NCBI GenBank assembly: GCA_934717185.1
Contig: CAKUYQ010000006.1
Span: 1-64,000, forward strand
Direction: 5' to 3'
Length of the DNA: 64,000 nt
Source of the DNA: an uncultured Bacteroidales bacterium
Lineage (GTDB): Bacteria; Bacteroidota; Bacteroidia; Bacteroidales; UBA932
Part shown: one piece after another, positions 49,600 to 58,064 of the stretch
Position numbering within the stretch: position 1 is the first letter of the stretch
Layout: every line of letters starts with the position of its first letter
Notes under the pieces: generated by a model
What the model was told of the DNA's origin: nothing
Seen by the model: the letters and a program-made list of their open reading frames with translations, nothing else
Database searches by the model: none
Translations under genes and position numbers: made by a program

Positions 49600-52083
49600 C
49601 TACAATCTTCCAAAACTGTAACCCAACTTCTTAAGATATTGGATCATCTCTCCAAGTCTGTTGTACAGTCTGTCTGTCCTCTCCTCCTCTACGCCAGGAT
49701 GTACAAGTACCAAAGCCCCGTCCAAACCGTCAGACCTTTCAAAAGCATAAAATTTGTCTATCAGCTTCTGAGACGGTTGGTAATTCTTCATGGATGGTAC
49801 CGTATAGTCTGCAGGTGTTGCCGTTCCCGGTGTATAATTTACAACCTTATACCCCAAATTCTCTATAACATAAACTGCCTCCCTATTATAATACTCGTAA
49901 GGTGGCAAAAACCATAAAGAATTCTCCTTGTCTACTCCAAATTTTGCCAATTCGGCGGCATTATCCTTAATATCCTCTGCAATCTCCTTATGGGAAACTA
50001 TAAGAGAATCCCTATTCTCCCATGTAGCATACAGGAGGTGTTTGTCAGAATGCCCTCCAACATAATGCCCATCCTTAATTATACGCTCTATAATCTCCTT
50101 GTGCTCAGGCATCCTAAGGCAGTTACCGGTTAAGAAGAAAGAGCCTTTTACCTTCTCCTTTTTAAGTGTCTTTAGAATCTTTTCCGCACCATTGAACATA
50201 GAATCTGCCGTAAAGACAAAATATATCTCCTTTTTGCCCGGGTTAATCCTAACGGCAGCCCCATAGGAATCCTTTACAACCTCAACATCATCTGCAGCTC
50301 TCTGCCTCCTTCCCCTACTCTCCATAGCGGCAAAGTAGTATGCAAGCCCGGCCGTTCCATCCATTGTAGGTTCGTTCGATGCATAATCTCCCAAATCGTC
50401 GTGATAAACGGCAATACCGTTGTTGAAAACGGCATATTCATCTGCTCTTGTAAGAGATTTACCTGCTCTCTCCTCAAACACAGTCTTATAGACAGGGCCG
50501 TCTACAAGCCCGCCGTATGTAAGATCTCCGGTAAGCACCGTGTAAGATGAGTGCGGATGCGAAGGGTAGTCCGCGCCAACCGGATACCCCACAATCATAG
50601 ATGTGCCCCAAGGGTTACACCCAAACAACCAATCTCTTAGAGAGGTCTCCATCTCCACATAACTGTCATCTCCGGTAACTTTGTTGTACAGTTTAGCCTG
50701 AGTAATTGCCGCCGATGTAAGATTGTTTGAGCACCAGATATATGGTATACCGTTAAGGAACGGATCATTTTTTGCCCTTTGGTATATTGCCTCAAGGCCA
50801 TCTCTCATAAACCCTTTATACTTGTCCGCCAACGCCTTGTCATTAGATGCCGCAAGGTAGTAGTGCCCCAAGTTTATGAACGGATAATATTGGTAATGCC
50901 TTCCCCTCCCAAGTTCCATCCATGGGGTAACAGGTTCCAACTCTCCCCAATAATCCGCCTTTTTTTTCCATTTTTCGCTTCCCGACAAATTATAGATTGT
51001 TGCTGCGGCAAGCTCTATATCATCTGTGTATGTATCCTCCTCATAGAAATATGGCGAAACGAGGCATGCAGTCTGGGTATTCCCCGGAACCTCCTCTGCA
51101 AAATTGAATGCCGGTTCAACCTTGGCCTGCATCTTTTTTGCAAATGCAGGATCTATCCTCTTGAACAGTTCCGCTCCAAGTGCAAATGTAGAGGAGAACT
51201 TGCCTGCAACAGATGCAACACCGGTTGTTCTGTTTATATGTTTGCCAAGCCCTTGAGGTTTGCCTGTTACAAAGTAGACAGGTCTCCCCTCTCCACGCCC
51301 CCATCCGTAATCTACACTGTCTCTATACGGCATTCTAAAGCCGGCATGGTCTCTGTCATCCGCTATCTGGGCAAACATCTCTTTATCCCCGGGGTTCATC
51401 TTCATAAGCCACTCAAGCCCCCATCTTGCCTCATCCAAAATATCCGGAATCCCATTGCTCCCCGGTTTTCCCTTTGCATCATATCTGTCCTTGAATATTG
51501 TCTTGTCTTCTGCCTGATTGTACGCAAACAGCAGCTGATAGGTTGCAGCGGCAGATGTTGTCTGGTACTGCAGGTAGTCCGTAGCATCGTGCCAACCGCC
51601 TGTAACATCTATCTTTTCACCGCTACGAGTTGGGTGGTCTACTATATAGCCGTCGTGTTGGTGGCAGAGCGTATCATTGTAAGGGTTGTACCCGCAACGC
51701 TGCTGTCTCATGTAGACCAACAGAAAATCTGCAAGTCCGTCATACGCAGATGCGGAAATTCTAAAATTTGGAGACTTTGTACCGTTACATACAATGTAGT
51801 ATCCCCCCTCCTTGTCTAATTTTGAGAAATTAAGTCTTAGCGCTGTCTTCATCCCCCATCTTGCAGCATCCGAGACCTTTCCGGCACCCTCGTAGAGAAG
51901 GCTGTCTGTTGCAGCATCATAGACTTGGAATGAATTATCCGTTAATTGGTCTGTTGAGATAAATACAGCTACTTTTGAGTCTTGCGGCAGATAGCCCACA
52001 CTGTTGACTCTAACCCAACTCTGCGCATTCAGCAGAGTTACAAAGCACAAAAATAAAATTGACAGCAGGTTTTTCTTTATCAT
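49600..52083 (-). CDS. GH9 glycosidase fused to a CE4 polysaccharide deacetylase
   Basis: An 827-residue secreted enzyme with signal peptide (LLSILFLCFVTLLNAQ). Residues ~22-105 form an Ig-like domain (VRVNSVGYLPQDSKVAVFI). The GH9 domain (about 110-590) has the catalytic Asp pair in GGWHDATDYLQY, the His box YPSHPHSSY and the acid in NEPTMDGTAGLAYYF. From ~600 a NodB-like CE4 domain follows: FTADSMF (in place of TFDD), GHYVGGHSDKH and FLPPYEYY. The mix suggests action on a GlcNAc/GlcN-containing polymer, such as chitin oligomers or peptidoglycan-like glycans (inference). Single gene with its own promoter and terminator; no SusCD pair next to it. Confidence 0.88.
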   Translation of the reverse strand: MIKKNLLSILFLCFVTLLNAQSWVRVNSVGYLPQDSKVAVFISTDQLTDNSFQVYDAATDSLLYEGAGKVSDAARWGMKTALRLNFSKLDKEGGYYIVCNGTKSPNFRISASAYDGLADFLLVYMRQQRCGYNPYNDTLCHQHDGYIVDHPTRSGEKIDVTGGWHDATDYLQYQTTSAAATYQLLFAYNQAEDKTIFKDRYDAKGKPGSNGIPDILDEARWGLEWLMKMNPGDKEMFAQIADDRDHAGFRMPYRDSVDYGWGRGEGRPVYFVTGKPQGLGKHINRTTGVASVAGKFSSTFALGAELFKRIDPAFAKKMQAKVEPAFNFAEEVPGNTQTACLVSPYFYEEDTYTDDIELAAATIYNLSGSEKWKKKADYWGELEPVTPWMELGRGRHYQYYPFINLGHYYLAASNDKALADKYKGFMRDGLEAIYQRAKNDPFLNGIPYIWCSNNLTSAAITQAKLYNKVTGDDSYVEMETSLRDWLFGCNPWGTSMIVGYPVGADYPSHPHSSYTVLTGDLTYGGLVDGPVYKTVFEERAGKSLTRADEYAVFNNGIAVYHDDLGDYASNEPTMDGTAGLAYYFAAMESRGRRQRAADDVEVVKDSYGAAVRINPGKKEIYFVFTADSMFNGAEKILKTLKKEKVKGSFFLTGNCLRMPEHKEIIERIIKDGHYVGGHSDKHLLYATWENRDSLIVSHKEIAEDIKDNAAELAKFGVDKENSLWFLPPYEYYNREAVYVIENLGYKVVNYTPGTATPADYTVPSMKNYQPSQKLIDKFYAFERSDGLDGALVLVHPGVEEERTDRLYNRLGEMIQYLKKLGYSFGRL

Positions 52084-52105
52084 GGCTACTAATTTAATAA
52101 GCCCT

Positions 52106-52113
52106 CAAAGATA
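52106..52113 (-). promoter_or_regulatory. -7 box of the GH9-CE4 gene
   Basis: TATCTTTG on the minus strand, 23 bp before the start codon. Confidence 0.5.
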
Positions 52114-52169
52114 CGAAATATCCTGCTTCTCACAGATAAGAAGATCTTTTAATTTTTGCTACACAAATG

Positions 52170-52222
52170 TTGGCTTTGGCGTTAGCGTTGGCTACCAAAA
52201 TTAAATTAGCTAAAGCCAAAGC
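52170..52222. repeat. Hexamer repeat (copy 6)
   Basis: TTGGCTTTGGCGTTAGCGTT and GGC, then ATTAAATTAGCTAAAGCCAA and AGC. The two halves are complementary hexamer arrays; the ATTAAATTAGC junction is also in copy 1 at about 1210. Confidence 0.65.
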
Positions 52223-52261
52223 GAATTATGACACAGATAAAGAAACTGTTTTAGAATACGC

Positions 52262-52325
52262 AAAAAAAAGCTGCTTTAACAAAGGATTGCGGAATCTAAT
52301 ACCGCACCACCCGTGTTAAAGCAGC
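52262..52325 (-). terminator. Strong terminator of the metal-handling operon
   Basis: GCTGCTTTAACA (52270-52281) pairs perfectly over 12 bp with TGTTAAAGCAGC (52314-52325); inside, TGCGG/CCGCA forms a second stem. Eight T residues follow on the minus strand. It is 38 bp after the HMA gene stop. Confidence 0.88.
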
Positions 52326-52362
52326 CAATACTAAACACAATTACGAAAACTACCAATTATTA

Positions 52363-52677
52363 TTATTTAGTATCTTTTTCAAGCTCTTTACAAGCGTATC
52401 CCTGTTTCTCAACCTCTTTCTTCAAGGCCTCTTTGGTTGTCTTTGAAGAGTCATATTTGAACCAAACAGTCTGCTTGTCCAAACTAACCTTAAGATCCTT
52501 TACACCTTTTACAAAAGGAAGTGTGTTCTCAAGTTTCTTTACGCAGTTTGCGCAGTCTATGTCTACAGAGTAGGTAACCTCTGCATCCTTTTTAACATTC
52601 TTCTTTGTGTTCTGTGCGTTTGCACTCATTGCAAATGCGAACAGAGAAATCATCAGGCAAGCTAAAAATCTTTTCAT
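52363..52677 (-). CDS. Secreted HMA-domain metal-binding protein
   Basis: A 104-residue protein with a signal peptide (CLMISLFAFAMSANAQ) and a single heavy-metal-associated domain. The metal site is in VDIDCANCVKKLENTLP, a CxxC motif typical of copper or other soft-metal binding, followed by the usual GVKDLKVSLDKQTVWFKYD strands. It would act in the periplasm, perhaps passing metal from or to the TonB receptor encoded 45 bp upstream (inference). A strong terminator follows. Confidence 0.88.
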   Translation of the reverse strand: MKRFLACLMISLFAFAMSANAQNTKKNVKKDAEVTYSVDIDCANCVKKLENTLPFVKGVKDLKVSLDKQTVWFKYDSSKTTKEALKKEVEKQGYACKELEKDTK

Positions 52678-52722
52678 ATTCTTAAGTATTAAAGTGTTAT
52701 TGTATTATCTTTTTATATTTTA

Positions 52723-55179
52723 CTATTTCCACATTGTGTACCTTAAACCAATATAGTACATTGTGCCCATAAGAGGACCCCATACCATAGATGCATTAAA
52801 ATTTGGAGAGAAAGGTTTGTCATAGCCTATAATAGGGTTCTTCTGCTTGTAGTTTGTAATGTTCTCAACACCCGCATAAACATCTACCCCTTTGAACTTC
52901 TTGGTAATCTGGCCGTAAAGCATAGGATAAGCAGGGCTCTTGGTCTTACCCTCAATATCCACATACTGACTTGGCATATACATAGGGCCGTTTACCTGTG
53001 CAGTAAAGTCAAATACCCATTTCCTTAAATTGGTTGCATACTGAAGGTTGATGACACCTTTGTATTTGCTTGTCATAGGGGCATCTATAAGGCCCTGTTT
53101 GTCCATTGTTATCTTGGCATTTGTATATCTGTAGGTTGTAACAATGGTAAACCTCTCTATAGGCTCCAATGACAAATCTATCTGATAAGTATCTGTATAA
53201 GATTTCTTCTTACTGTAATACATACTTACAGACTGCGGTCCTGCATTAGGATCAAGCTCGTTACTGTGCCATGAAGTCCAGTATTTGTCCCAATCCACAA
53301 TAAGACGTTTGTTAAAGTTGGTCCTAAAGTAGTCGAAGCTGATATAGTTGTTCTCATTGCCGCCAATCTTAAAGTGCTGGGTAAAGTTACCGCCAAAAGT
53401 CCATGCATCCTCAGACTCTATCTTCCACTCTTTGCCCGATGCATTATTCTCAAAAACAATCTTTCTGCCGGTTGAAAGTACGCCCAAATTATCTGCTATA
53501 ACATCTGGTGTTCTAAAACCGCGGCCTGCATTAACCCTTACAATTGTATTAGGGGTAAACGAATATTTTACACTCGCTCTTGGCGCAACCTGCCAGCCCT
53601 GCTCCCAGTTATAATCTGCACGGATGCCGGCAACAACAGTAAGCTTTTCACCCTGAGTATAAGTATACTCTCCGTATGCGCCCAAAAGTTTCTCAGACCT
53701 GCCAAAGTTTGTTATATTGTTCTCAACATTATATTCGTTTGGTGTAGCTGTATAAAGTGGAGCATACAGATATCTGTCCTCCAACGCAGAGGTAAAGTTG
53801 TCATATCTTCCACTAACGCCAATGGTGTACTGATGCACATCGCTTGTATGATCCATAAACATAAGGTTTACAAAGCTCATCCTCTGTATTCCGTCAAAGT
53901 CCTTAAGACCGTAAGATGAGTTCATCTTATACCAGTTGAAATCACCCACCATTGCAATATTCCTTGTATTATCCTTATTCAACGGAATACCAAGCTTTAC
54001 AAAGCCGTCCAAACTTCTGTTCTTTATCTCCGAACCCCACAAGCCCTTGCTGTAGCCCTCGCCCCACATAATACTGCTCGCTCCATCTGTAATGGTTCTG
54101 TCGTTCATCCCCTTCTTATAGTCCATCATACCGCCAATTCTGTCCTCAGACAGTCCCTTTATTCCAAAACGCAGCTGAACACCGTTTGAAGGGGCATACA
54201 ACCATCTGTTATCCAAAGCATATCTATGTGTGTAAGGCTCGTCTCTAAAGGTATCGTGATTACCATCGTGATTCTGAGCATCTATTGCAGCATGTGCCAT
54301 AATAACTGTGTACCAGTGTTTTGCTTCATCCAAACACAATGAAGAGGCAATATTAGCCTCTGTCCTTAGATTGTTATTAAGGAAAAGGTTTACAAACAGC
54401 GGATTCTCTGCAGTAGGTTTTCTGTGCTCCATGTTTATCTGTCCTGTCACAGCCTCCAAACCGTTTATGACAGATGATGGACCTTTGGCAATCTGAATGC
54501 TCTCCAACCACTGGCCCGGAACGTATGTAAGGCCGAATGGTGCAGCCAAGCCTCGCATTACAGGCCTGTTCTCATCTAACATCTGGGTATAAGCCCCGCT
54601 AAGTCCCAACAACTTAATCTGTTTTGCACCTGTAATGGCATCTGAGTATCCAACGCTCACGCTGGCCGAGTTCTCAAAGCTCTCTGCCAACGAGCAGCAC
54701 GCCATCTTGCAAAGACCGGCAGCCGTAATGACCTCTGTCTTTACAGGTGTCATCTTGGAAAGGTAATTTGCATCCTGATGCCCTGTAATAACAAGCTCGT
54801 TAAGTGTATTCTCATCATAAAGGGTAAATACAAGATTTGCGGCATCTGCAAGCAGATTGCCATCCTTAACAAGAAGAATGGTGTCTCTTGTATATCCTAC
54901 AAACGAAGCTATTAATGTTATGTTTTTTCCCGACAATCCTTTAAAGACAAACTGTCCGTTGTCATCTGTTGAAACAACCTTGTTAGCCTCAATCCATGCG
55001 ATTGAAGCAAATGCGCCAGGCTCTTTTGCCGCCTTTTCAGAAGCGTCTGTTGCAAAATAGACAGAACCTTTTGCGGTGTATCTGTCGGGAAGATTCTCCG
55101 CAGCATTGGCCATAGATGCGAACAGGCCAAGAACTACCGCCAAGGTTGCCGTAATTGAATTGAATAGTTTTTTATTCAT
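52723..55179 (-). CDS. TonB-dependent receptor, probably for metal or metallophore
   Basis: An 818-residue outer-membrane receptor. After a signal peptide comes a carboxypeptidase-like regulatory domain (about 30-125), a plug domain (about 135-245: LLGLSGAYTQMLDENRPVMR, IQIAKGPSSVINGLEAVTGQ) and a 22-strand barrel ending in Tyr-Thr-Met-Trp-Lys. A CKMACCSLAESFE sequence within the plug (near residue 157) is Cys-rich, unusual for this position and suggestive of metal sensing or binding. The HMA protein downstream and the His/Cys-rich protein upstream point to a copper- or zinc-type substrate (inference). The leader holds GC-rich hairpins. Confidence 0.88.
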   Translation of the reverse strand: MNKKLFNSITATLAVVLGLFASMANAAENLPDRYTAKGSVYFATDASEKAAKEPGAFASIAWIEANKVVSTDDNGQFVFKGLSGKNITLIASFVGYTRDTILLVKDGNLLADAANLVFTLYDENTLNELVITGHQDANYLSKMTPVKTEVITAAGLCKMACCSLAESFENSASVSVGYSDAITGAKQIKLLGLSGAYTQMLDENRPVMRGLAAPFGLTYVPGQWLESIQIAKGPSSVINGLEAVTGQINMEHRKPTAENPLFVNLFLNNNLRTEANIASSLCLDEAKHWYTVIMAHAAIDAQNHDGNHDTFRDEPYTHRYALDNRWLYAPSNGVQLRFGIKGLSEDRIGGMMDYKKGMNDRTITDGASSIMWGEGYSKGLWGSEIKNRSLDGFVKLGIPLNKDNTRNIAMVGDFNWYKMNSSYGLKDFDGIQRMSFVNLMFMDHTSDVHQYTIGVSGRYDNFTSALEDRYLYAPLYTATPNEYNVENNITNFGRSEKLLGAYGEYTYTQGEKLTVVAGIRADYNWEQGWQVAPRASVKYSFTPNTIVRVNAGRGFRTPDVIADNLGVLSTGRKIVFENNASGKEWKIESEDAWTFGGNFTQHFKIGGNENNYISFDYFRTNFNKRLIVDWDKYWTSWHSNELDPNAGPQSVSMYYSKKKSYTDTYQIDLSLEPIERFTIVTTYRYTNAKITMDKQGLIDAPMTSKYKGVINLQYATNLRKWVFDFTAQVNGPMYMPSQYVDIEGKTKSPAYPMLYGQITKKFKGVDVYAGVENITNYKQKNPIIGYDKPFSPNFNASMVWGPLMGTMYYIGLRYTMWK

Positions 55180-55232
55180 TTTATATAATTTTAAATTTTA
55201 TCAAGTAAATAATGTATTGTAAAACAGAAGAG

Positions 55233-55294
55233 CTGCACCGGCTTTCAAATATGGCCGTGCAGAGACAGAGAACCGGCATTAACTAAAAAGCCGG
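55233..55294 (-). promoter_or_regulatory. Leader hairpins before the TonB receptor gene
   Basis: On the minus strand, CCGGC/GCCGG (55294-55290, 55277-55273), then CTGCAC-GGC paired with GCC-G-GTGCAG (55262-55254, 55242-55233). Two GC-rich stems in a 124-bp spacer of otherwise AT-rich sequence suggest a terminator/attenuator or leader control; there is no long T-run. No known riboswitch consensus is evident. Confidence 0.45.
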
Positions 55295-55303
55295 GGTATT
55301 TAT

Positions 55304-55795
55304 CTAAATATTGAATACGGAAATATCGGACAGGATATCTCCAATGTTTGTGAGCGGAATCTTATCCTTTACTCTTAGAGATTTTTCCAAAAAAGCATAT
55401 ATCACAAACTGCGCCTGAGTGTCTGACATATACTTTGCAATGTCAAATGACGGAGCCTGAAAATCCATTACAGTACTCTTTACCTGCTGGTCTTGCGTTG
55501 CAGAATAGACCGTTGTTTTGCAACATCCCGCTCCATGAAGCGTTGTATGATGACTGCAGCACCCTTTTGCACATAATGCATTGTGTGCGTGGTGATGGGC
55601 AGCAGAGTTGTCGTAACCGCTTGTATGATTGTGAGTATGTACAAATTCGCAAGGAGATTCGCCGAACAGGACTATGATATCCTTTGTTCCCTCTGCCTTG
55701 CACTCATGCACCCCGTATCCCATGGTAGACACAAGATACAGAAGCATTATTACAATTGCCGTAATGCAAGAAAAAATATTTGATTTCTCTCTTTT
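55304..55795 (-). CDS. His/Cys-rich periplasmic protein, HYC_CC_PP type
   Basis: A 163-residue protein with an N-terminal hydrophobic segment (CITAIVIMLLYLVSTMGYGV) and many metal ligands: HECKAEG, EFVHTHNHTS, AAHHHAHNALCAKGCCSHH, GAGCCKTT. The His/Cys layout resembles the Bacteroidota HYC_CC_PP proteins. It probably binds metal in the periplasm. I start at ATG 55795 (MKREKSNIF): the open frame reaches 55831, but a TATTTTTG box lies at 55816-55809 within that stretch. The gene leads a unit with the TonB receptor and HMA protein. Confidence 0.72.
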   Translation of the reverse strand, partial: KREKSNIFSCITAIVIMLLYLVSTMGYGVHECKAEGTKDIIVLFGESPCEFVHTHNHTSGYDNSAAHHHAHNALCAKGCCSHHTTLHGAGCCKTTVYSATQDQQVKSTVMDFQAPSFDIAKYMSDTQAQFVIYAFLEKSLRVKDKIPLTNIGDILSDISVFNI

Positions 55796-55808
55796 CATAC
55801 TCAGTGCG

Positions 55809-55816
55809 CAAAAATA
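55809..55816 (-). promoter_or_regulatory. -7 box of the metal-handling operon
   Basis: TATTTTTG on the minus strand, 13 bp before the chosen start, which implies a leader of only a few nucleotides. Confidence 0.5.
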
Positions 55817-55879
55817 CACAATATTTCTCATTATTGTAATTTCGAGCGTAAAAATTTAATTTTTTTGGCAAAAAGCGAC

Positions 55880-55887
55880 TACCTTTG
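55880..55887 (+). promoter_or_regulatory. -7 box of sppA
   Basis: TACCTTTG, 21 bp before the sppA start codon. Confidence 0.5.
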
Positions 55888-55908
55888 TGATAGAAAATTT
55901 GATTTATT

Positions 55909-57660
55909 ATGAGACAGTTTTTTAAGACATTATTAGCAGCGTTCTTAGGTACTTTAATTGCATTGGGAACCTGCTTTCTTCTGCTTGTAGGTATGATTGC
56001 AGCTTTTTCAGCCTCAGAAACAGTTACTGTTCCCACCTCGGCAATCCTTAAATTGGATTTCAGCGATCCTGTTGAAGAGCAGGGCAAAGATGAGATTGTA
56101 AACTTCTCATCAATGGATCTTGCGGGGACAAGCTCTATTGGAATACTCAAGGTTCTCAACAGCATACAGGTTGCAGCAGAAGATCCTGCAATCAATTTCA
56201 TATATCTTAATCCCGGGGAGATGAATATAGGGATGGCTCAGCTCGAGGAGATAAGAGATGCGCTTGTTAGGTTCAGACAATGCGGAAAGCCTGTAATAGC
56301 ATACTGCGACAACTACTCACAGGCCGGCTACTACCTCTGCTCCGTTGCAGACAAAATCTACATGAACAGAGAGGGTATGGGCGGTATGGTAGGACTCAGC
56401 GCCAACATTATGTTCTTTAAGAATATATTGGACAAAATAGGCATAAATGTGCAACTTATAAGACACGGCAAGTTCAAATCTGCAGCCGAACAGTTTGTAC
56501 AGCAGGATATAAGCAATGCCAACAGATTGCAGAATCAGGAGATGCTCAACTCCGTTTGGGGTTCATGGACAGAGGCAATCTGCCAATCGCGCGGCATTGA
56601 CCCGGATGAGTTTAACAGATGGGTTGATAATCTTCAGCTTACTTTACCCTCTACATTGGTAGAAAAAGGCCTTGTAGACAAGATTGTGACAAGAGGCGAG
56701 ATGACAGATATATTGTGCAATCTTTCATCTGCAGATAGTGAAAAGGAGCTTAAGTTTGTCTCTGTAAGGAGATATGCAGAGGCGAGATTAACAGAAAATT
56801 ACAGTATTAGGGACAAGGTGGCAGTGATCTATGCAGATGGTGAGATAACCATGGACGGCAGTGAAGGGATAGCAGCCAACAGATTCTATCCTATAATAAA
56901 AAAGGTCACCGACGATTCATCTGTAAAAGCGGTTGTGCTTAGGGTTAACTCTCCGGGAGGAGATGCACAGGCTGCCGATATAATAAACGAGGCTTTGCAG
57001 GATCTCAGAGAGGAGAAACCGCTTATAGTAAGTTTTGCAAACTATGCTGCATCGGGAGGATACTGGATTGCTGCACAATCTGATCATATCTTTACAGACG
57101 AGACCACAATAACAGGTTCCATTGGAGTATTCAGTCTGTTTATGACCTACGGTGATGCTCTAAAGAAGCAGTTGGATATAAATACTGTTAACATCAGCAC
57201 AAACAGCCATTCGGATATGCTGCTTGGCATGAGAAAATTGGATGATGCAGAGACCGCAGCAATGCAGGATATGGTCGAAAACGTATATGGCAAATTCATA
57301 AATTTGGTGTCGGATGGAAGAAACATTAATGTTGCACAAGTGGACAGTATAGGGCAGGGAAGGGTATGGACAGGTTCTCAGGCATTGTCTATAAATCTTG
57401 CCGATTCCAAAGGCGGAATATTGGATGCAATAGAGTATGCAAAGAGTGCAGCCGGGTTAGATGAGGCAAGGGTTGTTGAATATCCTGCGCCTAAAAACCA
57501 ATTGGATAAAATAATGGAAATGCTTAGTGGAAGCGCTTCTGCGGCTAAAATAGTTACAGATCCTGTTTCTGCCGTAGAGAAGGCGTACACCTATCTCAAA
57601 GGACAGAAAAACAGTTTTACAACATTGGCCAGATTGCCATACATATACGAGATAGAATAG
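55909..57660 (+). CDS. sppA: Signal peptide peptidase SppA, 67K type
   Basis: A 583-residue membrane-bound serine protease that degrades cleaved signal peptides. One N-terminal membrane helix (about 10-35) precedes two tandem SppA domains. The catalytic Lys is in RHGKFKSAAEQF (first domain, near 190) and the nucleophile Ser in NYAASGGYWIA (second domain, near 385), the arrangement of the long E. coli-type enzyme. A terminator follows 27 bp after the stop. It is divergent from the metal-handling operon. Confidence 0.95.
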   Translation: MRQFFKTLLAAFLGTLIALGTCFLLLVGMIAAFSASETVTVPTSAILKLDFSDPVEEQGKDEIVNFSSMDLAGTSSIGILKVLNSIQVAAEDPAINFIYLNPGEMNIGMAQLEEIRDALVRFRQCGKPVIAYCDNYSQAGYYLCSVADKIYMNREGMGGMVGLSANIMFFKNILDKIGINVQLIRHGKFKSAAEQFVQQDISNANRLQNQEMLNSVWGSWTEAICQSRGIDPDEFNRWVDNLQLTLPSTLVEKGLVDKIVTRGEMTDILCNLSSADSEKELKFVSVRRYAEARLTENYSIRDKVAVIYADGEITMDGSEGIAANRFYPIIKKVTDDSSVKAVVLRVNSPGGDAQAADIINEALQDLREEKPLIVSFANYAASGGYWIAAQSDHIFTDETTITGSIGVFSLFMTYGDALKKQLDINTVNISTNSHSDMLLGMRKLDDAETAAMQDMVENVYGKFINLVSDGRNINVAQVDSIGQGRVWTGSQALSINLADSKGGILDAIEYAKSAAGLDEARVVEYPAPKNQLDKIMEMLSGSASAAKIVTDPVSAVEKAYTYLKGQKNSFTTLARLPYIYEIE

Positions 57661-57687
57661 GCTTTAAGCACAAACGGAATACTGTAG

Positions 57688-57750
57688 AACCCTTTCATTT
57701 TAATTTTTTTTGCAAAAAATTTTGGTGGAAGGGTTTTATTTATTATTATT
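57688..57750 (+). terminator. Terminator of sppA
   Basis: AACCCTTTC (57688-57696) pairs with GGAAGGGTT (57727-57735), with an inner AATTTTTT/AAAAAATT stem, and a T-rich tail (ttttatttattattattttt). Confidence 0.7.
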
Positions 57751-57755
57751 TTTCC

Positions 57756-57763
57756 TAACTTTG
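57756..57763 (+). promoter_or_regulatory. -7 box of a candidate small RNA
   Basis: TAACTTTG, just after the sppA terminator and not followed by a protein gene on this strand. Confidence 0.4.
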
Positions 57764-57769
57764 ATATGA

Positions 57770-57924
57770 CAAAACAATAATAAACGATTTCTGCTTTCAC
57801 CGCATATAAACTTTAACTTGTATCAAGTTAGCAGAGCTTAAACGAGAAAAACAATAATTAGAGAAAAGGATTGTTCGCTAAAGGTTATTACTCTATGAGC
57901 GAGCGGTTCTTTTCTAATTTTATA
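57770..57924 (+). ncRNA. Candidate small RNA with own promoter and terminator
   Basis: Downstream of the TAACTTTG box there is no credible reading frame, but two structures follow. CTGC (57791-57794) pairs with GCAG (57831-57834) enclosing TAACTTG-TAT-CAAGTTA (57814-57830). Then AATTAGA (57856-57862) pairs with TCTAATT (57913-57919), extended by GAAAAG/CTTTTC and CGCT/AGCG pairs, and TTTTAT follows, like an intrinsic terminator. A transcript of about 150 nt is predicted. I recognise no known RNA family. Confidence 0.45.
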
Positions 57925-58064
57925 GGCCAAAGCCAACACCATATTAGTGATCAGCTTTAGCTTTGGCATTGGCTTTAGCTTTCTATACCCTCTTTACTTT
58001 CTGTACCCTCTTTACTTTCTGTACATTCTATACTCTAAAAAGGCTAACGCTAACGCCAACGCTA
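57925..58064. repeat. Composite hexamer repeat (copy 7), reaching into tilS
   Basis: GGCCAAAGCCAA at the left, AGCTTTAGCTTTGGCATTGG and CTTTAGC next, then two and a half units of a 17-18 nt sequence like CTGTACCCTCTTTACTTT, and GGCTAACGCTAACGCCAACG at the right. The right end overlaps the last codons of tilS. Confidence 0.7.

Noticed and set aside
55233..55262. Cobalamin or other known riboswitch in the TonB leader
   Set aside because: The hairpins are GC-rich but no B12-box or other consensus I know is present, and the spacer is too short for a cobalamin riboswitch.
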